From Bacillota bacterium (lineage in GTDB: Bacteria; Bacillota; Clostridia; Peptostreptococcales; Anaerovoracaceae): a DNA stretch of 14,065 nucleotides. A model generated the notes under the pieces. It was not told the DNA's origin. It saw nothing but the letters and a program-made list of their open reading frames with translations, and made no database searches. The first letter of the stretch is position 1; each line of letters begins with the position of its first letter. This document shows positions 13,967 to 14,065 of the stretch, piece by piece. The position numbers and the translations under genes were made by a program. The DNA lies in the NCBI GenBank assembly GCA_016302545.1, contig JAEDNK010000039.1:1-14065 (forward strand), given 5' to 3'.

Positions 13967-13995
13967 ACATGTCGGCAGAAACCGGCATGTTTTTT
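13967..13995 (+). terminator. intrinsic terminator after D-2-hydroxyacid dehydrogenase
   Basis: acatgtcgg (13967-13975) pairs with ccggcatgt (13982-13990), with one G-U pair, on a cagaaa loop, followed by six Ts. It closes the MerR operon. The remaining 70 bases are AT-rich and show no gene. Confidence 0.92.
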
Positions 13996-14065
13996 CATGC
14001 CTAAAAATTATTTAGAAATTATAAAAAATTTTGTCCCCTTTTTGCCTTTTTCATGGTTATTATAT

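Noticed and set aside
14031..14063. A promoter at the window's 3' end (TTGTCC and TATTAT)
   Set aside because: The boxes are about 21 bases apart and the -35 is poor; the downstream gene is not in view.

Overview
The window looks like chromosomal DNA of an anaerobic, low-to-moderate GC Firmicute of the class Clostridia. The signs are strong purine-rich Shine-Dalgarno sites, sigma-A type promoters, a B. subtilis-like ribosomal-protein order (rpmG-secE-nusG-rplK-rplA-rplJ-rplL), an L10 leader, and anaerobe genes such as a flavodiiron protein, a butyryl-CoA-dehydrogenase-like enzyme and an ECF S component. Every supported gene lies on the + strand. I cannot name the species; the gene set would suit the Peptostreptococcales/Anaerovoracaceae area.

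Layout. 1-298 has no supported gene but holds a 70-bp structured inverted repeat. 299-2046 carries an ECF transporter S component and a class V aminotransferase, closed by a terminator. 2228-5366 is a two-gene unit with its own promoter and terminator: a three-part fusion (acyl-CoA dehydrogenase, ETF-alpha FAD domain, rubredoxin) followed by a flavodiiron protein. 5565-8176 has a new promoter, then a nitroreductase, an LCP cell-wall ligase and a PaaI-like thioesterase. 8230-11721 is the transcription/translation operon, with a perfect-consensus promoter, a 23S-like L1 binding site before rplA, an L10 attenuator before rplJ, and a terminator after rplL. rpoB does not follow. 11731-13995 is a MerR-controlled operon: a membrane-anchored MerR, a small membrane protein copying the MerR membrane tail, a YbjQ/UPF0145 protein and a D-2-hydroxyacid dehydrogenase, then a terminator.

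The most interesting content is the fusion protein plus flavodiiron pair. Flavodiiron proteins take electrons from rubredoxin, and here rubredoxin is fused to an acyl-CoA dehydrogenase and an FAD shuttle domain. The pair therefore reads as a self-contained chain from acyl-CoA to O2 (or NO). Second is the MerR operon, in which a membrane module occurs both fused to the DNA-binding regulator and as a free small protein next to it. The two ribosomal-protein RNA switches are known kinds of control, but they can be read here in unusual detail.
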